Below are positions 13,301 through 22,300 of a stretch of DNA of 64,000 nucleotides, piece after piece. The stretch's first letter is position 1, and every line of letters begins with the position of its first letter. The stretch spans positions 15,028,544 through 15,092,543 of the forward strand of contig OX393582.1 in assembly GCA_947652605.1 (NCBI GenBank), written 5' to 3'. The notes beneath the pieces were generated by a model. It saw nothing but the letters and a program-made list of their open reading frames with translations, ran no database searches and was not told the origin of the DNA. A program made the translations under genes and the position numbers. The DNA is from Elmis aenea. Taxonomy: Eukaryota > Arthropoda > Insecta > Coleoptera > Elmidae.

Positions 13301-16300
13301 AGTATAATTTTAAATGAGATAAAAATTTAAAACTTCGTTCTTTTGTTTTTTTATCAATAGCACAAAAGCTACTTACTAATTTCTTCAAGATTTTATTTTA
13401 TAGCATACTTAAAATTTATTAACAAATTTCAGATCTACACAAAAAAGTGTTCTATGTCTAAAAACATTTTGAATATAATTTCAAATAAACAGATAATGAG
13501 CAAAAATTAAAAACTTTCATACCTAAAACTGATATTTTACGAGATATCGCGATTTTATTGTAAATTATTAGGGCAATGTAAGGTTTGTTCCAACATGCCA
13601 TTTGCACGGTACAGTAAACGGTTTGAGTTTGCGCAGTATCAATATCGCGTTCCAACACAGTTTCTGATAGTTCACCGGACGGTCAGTAATCCGTTCGAAC
13701 AACGCTAAAACTAATCCATGAACGGGTTTGCGGACGATCAGAGCAGTACATGAACTGAAAGATGAATTGTTCCCAGGATTTTTAGACGCTTGCGCTGTTC
13801 ATAACTAACGTGAGCTCAGCTAGCTATGCATCGGTCTTCAACCCACTGAGTGCTAGATTCTTAAGGTGTTTACCCTAACGGTGCATACATTTGTATGAAC
13901 CCAATAGACGCAAATGACATTTACAGTTAGGCCAGTCGTAAAAGCGTTCCAACAACCCTTAATAATGTGCAGTAAATTTCGTAGTACATAGTTCACGCAT
14001 GCTAATAAAACGGTTCATGAACTCATCAGAAAACCGATTTTAAACTGTTGTTGGAACAAACCTGTAATATTTTTGAGTAGGCTATGAAAATTGACAGTGG
14101 TAATTTTGAAACAATTGAAAGATAAAAACAAGAAAATTGTAATATCATCTTTTCCTTTCGAATTTTCGAAATTTTTAGTAATGTAGATGTAATTTTAACA
14201 ATCTTACGTTTATATCGAGATTTCTTATCAGGGCCACAATATAATTTCATATAATTGATTTTGATCGTTTGCAAAGTCCTAAAAACCGATTCATAGTGTA
14301 TTGAGTACGCGAAAAGAACGCTGATTAAACAAAAGTAACTGGCCAATCCTATCTTTAAATTTAAAAAAACAGTTAGGGTTGAAACCGTTTCAGGTTCAAC
14401 CGAAAATCATACTGTAGAAACACAAAAAAATAGTTTATAGGATTCAGTAATTGTCCAATGAATAAATGCATAATGTACGTTGCCCTAATAATTTACAATA
14501 AAATCACGATAACTCGAAAAATATTAGTTTTAGGTATAAAACATGGTTAAGGTTTTTGAAAGACAATCAAATTTTCTACAATAATGTGTAAAAATATACG
14601 GGATGTTGTATTTAAGAAAAGTGAGTTATCAATGTTTAAAGTTTCACAAGTTTGACCTAGTGTAAAAAAACACCCTGTATAATATTTTGAAAATGTAGCT
14701 AGTGCAAAGTGTTAAATAATCTATTGTTAATCTAATTCTCAAATGAAATTCTACTGCCTTTTTAAATAACTTAAATGTTGAAAAAAATTGAAAGTGCTGT
14801 ATCGCTCAAAAATTTCACAAAAATGTAAATTTTACGAAAACGGTTGACTTTAGACCCATATAACCTTTTACATTTTATAAAGTAAATTTTAAGAGGAATT
14901 CAAAAATGTAAAAATATACAGGGTGTTCCATTTAAAATATCGAAGTTTGAGGCCATTTCCGGTTGAACCGGCAGTCGTATTGCAACCTTAATATTTTCAT
15001 CGAATCCGAAAAATACTACAACGCTGAGATACAAAACTTCATTGTTATATCTGCAATAGTATTTTAGATATTTGTCTGTTTCCATACTTTTGCATATCCC
15101 TGTATTTTTTATGCACTTTTTATTTTTTTATACAGTAACAAATTTTAACTGTTGTAATTACAAAATAACTACGTCACCAATCACACATTTAAAATTAGCA
15201 AAAAACAAGAATTTTAAAAATGTCAAAGCCCACTACGTGTGTCATTTAGGAAACACTATCTTATATCAGTTACTCAGTTATCTGTATCAATAACAAAGAT
15301 ATAATACACCATTATAACTCAAGAATTGAATATGGTTCATAACATTTGAAAATGATTCTAAATTTGTTTAAAGAACTTACACATTTTTGGTAATTCAACC
15401 ATTTTCAATCTTAATTAATAAGTGAGTACTCATGTACTCCCCATCAAATTTGGACCACTCGCAACGTCATTCAACAATTAATGTGTAATAATAATCATAC
15501 CTGCAACGTCTTGTTGGCATTTCTGCAACTTGATACCATCGTTCTTCTTTAAAATCGTAACACTCGACGCTTCTTATAGCTTTAGGTGCTTGACCGCCGA
15601 CAACTAATAATACTTTTGGTAATCCGACGGGCTGTCTTGGTTTCGTCCTCGGTGTTTTGAAACATATTTTTGTATCGCCTTTCAATAAGTGGTATTTTAA
15701 AGCTTCTATTATATAATCTTTACATTGCAGATCTGACTTTAAAAGAGGTTCTTCCTCCACCCTCTGAACAAGGTACTCTTGTGACATTAGCGGCAGTCGC
15801 ACGTGCTCCATTAACGAGGCTAAATGTATCTGTCGTATTTCAAGATCATGCTGGACCCACGATATTACGCACTCAAACACCTAAAATACACATTTTTTTA
15901 TTGTTTCAATTATAAAAAAAAATTAAATGTTGAACAAAAATTAAGACAATGAAAACTAGAAATGCAAGCTAAAGGCTATGTAGGAAGATTACAGATATTT
16001 TTCAAATAAATAATGATAGATAAACTACAAAAGAAAGTCCAATTAAAGTTTTAATTTACCTTCTCTTCAGTAGGAACTGTTAAACGATCACTGCTTATCA
16101 ATTTGGAAACTTGTGAATTCGATAACGTCAAAAATTCTTCACACTCGACAACTTCTCTGAAATTAATTTGTTACATATCAGTGTTAACATAAAATGTGTA
16201 TGATATACAGGGCGAATCAAACTCGAGGCCGACCATGGGGATCTCGCTTATTACTGAAGATAGAAACAAGGTTTAAATTTGGCAAAGTTGTTAAATTTGA

Positions 16301-19300
16301 TGCTTTCAATAATATCAAAACAAATTTGAAATATCTTCAACTGTTTTTGAAAAAAAACTGAAGAATGACTTCCATTTTTTTTTGCGACAAGTTTTTTATT
16401 TATAATTTTTAACTTTTTAACTTTTACATGGCCACTTTTTATTTTACTTTTAATGCATTCATCAATTTTTTGCTATGCCGATTCAGTTTTGTTTTATAGG
16501 TACTAACTTTTTAATTTCTAAGCGACAAACTTGATTTTCATCTAGTTAGCTAGAATTTTTTTTTTAATTTCAAAAATTTACATATTCCATGATTATATTA
16601 TTTACATAAACAACGTTTCATTTATTCAACACTAGCGTAGTGACCCGGCTTCGCTCGGTGAATTTTTTTATCAATCACAGACTACTCGCGCTTCGCGCTC
16701 GGTGGACGTTTTGACCTTTTGAGAATTTTGGATCTTTTAGGAATTCTGGTTCTTTTGGGAATTTTTGGGAATTCTTATATAGCCCATCTTCTTCCCATGG
16801 TCCTATAATTGTCTGTGCCAAATTTGGTCAGGATCGGATGAATGGTATAGGAATGTATAAAGGACAAACAAACATACATTCATTTTTATATACCGGGTGT
16901 AAATGAAATGTGGTACACCCCCTTTTTTTTCTTTAGTTTTGATTTTAAATAAATGAAATTTTAGACATATGATATGTGCAAAAAACCGGGCTTTTTGAGT
17001 CCTTGCACACATTTGTTTCCCTTCCGGTTTCGCCGGAAATGACCCCAACTTTGTTATTTTAAATGGAACACCCTGTATATTTTTATATTTTTGGAAAGAG
17101 GAAGTGATTTTTGATGCAACTGCACTATTTTCGTTAATTTTTATAACCTCAATTAAAAAAAAAAAAAATATTTAGTTTTTTATTAAGAGTGCCGTGACCT
17201 GCACACATTGATTTTAATTATGTCAACAATTGTCCAAAAAACGTTTTTGTAAATTTTAAATGACATTTAGGTTACTTTAATCGGCTTTGAAGGTTGCGGA
17301 ATCGGTTTTTTGACAAAAAGTCAATTTTTTTGAATAGAACCATGCTGGTACTAGCGGTTATTTAAATCAAGCATCCTCTAATGAATCTATCGGTACCAAT
17401 AACTTGTATTTTTATTAAGAATCTACTTCAAAAATTTCAAATTATTGTGAAAATTTATTAAGAGATCCTTTTAATCGCAGTAATCTAATTATGTAAAAAT
17501 GATTACCAAAATTTTTAGACTTTTTAATTAAATGACTATAGTAGTTAAACATAAAACAACGATCATTTGTTTTGTTTTAGTTATGCACAGTGTACTGCGA
17601 TTAACAGGATCTCTTAATAAATTTTCACAATAATTTGAAATTTTTGAAGTAGATTCTTAATAAAAATACAAGTTATTGGTATTGATGGATTCGTTAGAAG
17701 ATGCTCCATTTAAATAACTGCTAGTACCAGCATGGTTCCATTTAAAAAAATTGACTTTTTGTCAAAAAATCGATTCCGCAACCTTCAAAGCCGATTAAAG
17801 TAACCTAAATGTCATTTAAAATTTACGAAAACGTTTTTTGGACAATTGTTGACATAATAAAAATCAATTTGTGCAGGCCACGGCACCCTTAACCCAAAAT
17901 TAAATTTTGGTTAAAAAAAAAATTGAGGTTATAAAAATTAACCAAAATAGTGCATTTGTATCCAAAATCACTTCCTGTTTCCAAAAATGTAAAAATATAC
18001 AGGGTGTTCCATTTAAAATAACAAAGTTGGGGTCATTTCCGGCGAAACGGAAGTGAAACAAATGTGTGCAATGGCTCAAAAAGCCCGGTTTTTTGCACAT
18101 ATCACATGTCTAAATTTTCATTTATCTAAAATCAAAACTAAAGAAAAAAAAGGGGGTGTACCACACTTCATTTACACCCGGTATATAGATATCTAATAAC
18201 TAACTAGATGAAAATCAAGTTTGTCGCCCATAAGAAATTAAAAAGTTTATACAAACATTAAAACCTATGTTTAGGACTTCTAATGATTATTTTAACACCT
18301 TCTTAGAACTTTGGATCATACTAACAGTATTTTCGGAACATTTAAAGCACAGGCTAACTATTCTGAATAACTTTGTATTTTAGCAATGTGTGATAGAAGT
18401 CACTAGGAGTGGGCGATATTGAAATTTCAAAACCAAATATCGATATATCTTATCGATATACCGATATATCTATATAAAAGGGACGGGGAACTAAAAAAGT
18501 TTGTAAAAAAACTAAAAAAAGAGACTGTCTGTGTCCACTACCGTACAGGCCAAACCTTCAGTCAGATCTGCTGGTTTGGCCCCGCAGTTCTGAGCCGCCT
18601 GTCTGTTGGACACTAACGTGCAGGCCGTGTCTGTCAATTTTTTGAACAAATCCGTCAGCGGTCCAAATCCGCTCGTGTATGGTGCAAATCTAACAGACTT
18701 TTATTATTTATCCGCGGGCCTAGGACTTTCGTGCATGCTCGAAAGGCCAAGGGCAAGGGCCACGGTTTTAGATGCTTGTCAAGAAAAGTTGCAATTTAGT
18801 TTTTGTCGAAATTTAAACAATTTCTCTTACATTAATCATTTTTATGTATACATATATACAACATATACATTTTTCAACAATTTCCATGTACAATTTTTGT
18901 TTAACGTTCTTGTTAGAGTAGTTTTCGTGGTTTAATTTCCACAAAGACTACCTTTCTTCATACATATTTATTTAAGTGACTACCTCCTCTCTTTTTAATT
19001 CCAAGATCTTACATTTTCCCATGGCATTAATTAAAAAATTAATTAAAAAATGTAATGAATTAATTCCACTAATTAAAAATATGACAAATAAACGGGAAAA
19101 TGGTAAACATTGAACAAAAGTAACGAAACAAAACTTGTACAAAAACAACTTGTTGATAACTTAAGACATGGATCCTGCACGCCAGATTTGTCAGCACAGC
19201 CCGTCCGTGTGTGAACCTTGACAGTCCGGCCCTTCGTACGGAGCCTGTCGTCTGCCCGACACATCTGCCTCTTCGCTACTAACGGACAGGACAAATCCGT

Positions 19301-22300
19301 CGGACGGATCCTGTTGTGGCATGCCGTCTGTCAGACATATCTCTATCCCCCCCCTAACGCAAAGGACGGGCCCGCGGGTTTTATGATTTCGTCCGTGGCC
19401 CGTCAAAAAATCCGCTCGTGTATGGCTAGCTAATGTACTATGACAAAAGCATTTCTTAATTTGCGGTAACAAATAATATTTCAAAACCTGCTTCTTTCTG
19501 CAGTTTCCCAGCACACTAGGAAATCTAATGAATGCATACCTTATTGATCTACACAAGTCGGAGTAAATAAACAATGACTACTATAAAATGTGAAACAAAT
19601 AAAACATTCAAAATTGTATTACTTAGGCCCGATTGCATCAAATAAAGTTTTAGTGCTAACCTTGAGACTGGTGAAGAAAACTCGGTGCAAAACTTCAAGG
19701 TTAAATTAGGGTGCTTTATGCAATCCCCATTATGCCGATATATGCCAACTGGCAATGCCAGTTTCGCTACCGCACGCAATTCACTGCGTCCACATTAGCC
19801 AGTTGGCACAATTTTGCCAACTGGCACAGGCCAACAAACACGTCCACATTACTCTTGGCAGTGCCAACTGGCATTGCCAGTTGGCATATATCGGCATAAT
19901 GGGGATGCACCTTTAGATAATCAGCTAAAACCTAGAAAAACATAGAATTTACTTACGGGAAGTGTTGCTCAATGTAAGTTTCTGCATGGCTCAACAAATC
20001 CAAACATCCATGTAAATCAGCAAAAGCACGAATTCCAAGGCAATTTGTAGGATGAAGCTGTGCCTGTAAAAAATCACAGCAAGCATCTCTCACATCAGTC
20101 AACTGTAAAAGATTTGCAGCTGGCAGCAACACCTGTAACATAAAGAAAAACCATTCTGCATTTAACACAAAAATTATTTTCAAACAATAAAACTATTTCA
20201 TGTGCACCACAAAATCTTTTAACACAATGGCGTCGCACGTTCTATTATCTACTGCACAACAGCAAAAACATCTAGCAACTCACGTTATATACTTTTTACC
20301 ATGCACGGACACCATGTGATTCAAATATGCGACACCCATTGGTTGTTGAAGAACAACGTCAGTTATATACAGGGTGGATCATATTCGAATGTTTTACAAG
20401 GCATCTCACGGTTACTATTTTTTTGAGAAATGAATGCCTATGTAATCAAGTGATGTTTGCAATTATTAAACAACTAAACGTCATTTCCAAGTAAATTTTT
20501 AAACTTTTAAGCAAATCCGTATAATATAAATATATCTAAAAGAAATCACTGTATACTCGTGCGCAGCACTCAGCCACTGTTAGTTATTAGGAATATTTAT
20601 GCAAATATAATGTATATGCACTACGTAACACTAATTCACTAATAATTATACACTTATTTAGTCTTTCATGTAACACTAGATACTAATTTAGTCCTTCATT
20701 TAGTCATTTAATACATTTTCAAAATATGATTTTTTAATCACGCAATTAAAAAATTACACTATGAAAAATCTTCCGTTAAGCAATGACAAATGGTCGGTAC
20801 GGTTTACGAGTTTTCTAACCACTGTTCAAAATTTTTGTTCATCTTAACAAATAATTTTGCGAATATTACATATCACTGAGCCGCAATTGGTCTATGTAAA
20901 ACGAATTTGTGCCTGAAAACAAATGTTTCACAGATGTCTGAAATATGTGAAAATCCGTGTACAATAAACTTTAAAACTACTTAAAATTTACAAACTATAT
21001 TATTTGAAGTAACCGAATGGTTGGTTTAAACCCAATTTAAATATATTTTTCTTAGTTTATTGCCTTGAATCGTAAATTTTATTACTTACAACTTAAAACT
21101 GAACTATTTTTATTAGATCTGTTGTAAAATTTGGACTTTACAACAACATGTGTTTTTGATTTGCAGTGGGAATATCGATAAGGTACCGTCAGTGGCGCAG
21201 CGACGGGGGGCAAGGAGGGTATCAATGCCCCGGGCGCCAGTCTTGGGAGGCGCCGCGAAGACAACACATTTTTGCGTTTATTTCACGTATTTAAAGCCAT
21301 TATTATTTTAAAATTTGTTCTTATTTTCATTGCAGTGTATTTGAATAAATAACACAACATTATTATACTTGAAACTCAAAAACTACAATAAAAATACAGA
21401 CGAGGGGGGACGCAAAAAAATAATATGCCCCAGGCCACCTAATTATATTCGCTCAGCTTCCACACAGTTTTTATGGCAAAGAATGTAGCATCTCAACAAG
21501 TCAAATTAATCGCTATTTTTAAATGTTGCCATCATTATAACAATTACTACAAAGACGATCGAATTACACAACAATAATGTGAAATTCTAATAAATGATAG
21601 CGCAGACAAACGGTAACTGTCATTTGACATTTAATTAGTTGTTTTTTGTTTTTATTTTCATGGATAACTTAATAAGTGTTGGGTAAAATATGATTTTTCT
21701 TGATTTTGTGACTTATTTATAAAAATAAATGTAGCAAGTAATATCTCATTTTAAAGAGCAATAAAAAGCACATTCAACTATTCCATAGCCAACTTCGCGG
21801 CCCATAAGAAAAAATGAAGTTAGGGGTAATATCTCGAACATGGTAGGTGTTAAAAATAATCCAAAATAACAGTTACATTCTTCATTAAAAAGTGCCTTAA
21901 GAAAGTACTAATAAAATTGTTCTAATGATTAAGACAAAAAAGTTATGAGAGAAAAAAGAAATTTGACATTTTTATATTTTTTGCTATAACATCTGAAGCA
22001 CGAGGAATTTTGTACTTTTAAAAATTGATTGTTGCTCCTCTCATACCAAGGAATAATTCATCTAATTTAAACAAACTTGTATCTCTTATAATAAGCGAGA
22101 TCCCCATGCTGGAAATATAATCTGGGACACCCTGTATATCTGATAATGCAAATTTTATTAGTTCAATGTAAAAATTTTCGTTTAGGGGGCCCCAAAACCA
22201 ATTTTTGCACCCAGGTCCCGACATATAGATGACCGGTCCTGTGTATATTTACTATCGCTTACAATGAAATAAAGTACTTTTTGTTTTAATAGAATTAGTT

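Larger units (their letters stand above)
16208..18260. mobile_element. Foldback of the 28751/58254 family, right end lost, split by a Helitron
   Basis: Left end CAGGGCGAATCAAACTCGAG with GGGGATCTCGCTTATTACTG. The left arm runs to ATTCAACA (16631); the right arm resumes at 18190 TATCTAATAACTAACTAGATG and stops near 18260. The copy at 58254-59077 reads straight across this join (ATTCAACATATCTAATAACT). Confidence 0.75.
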
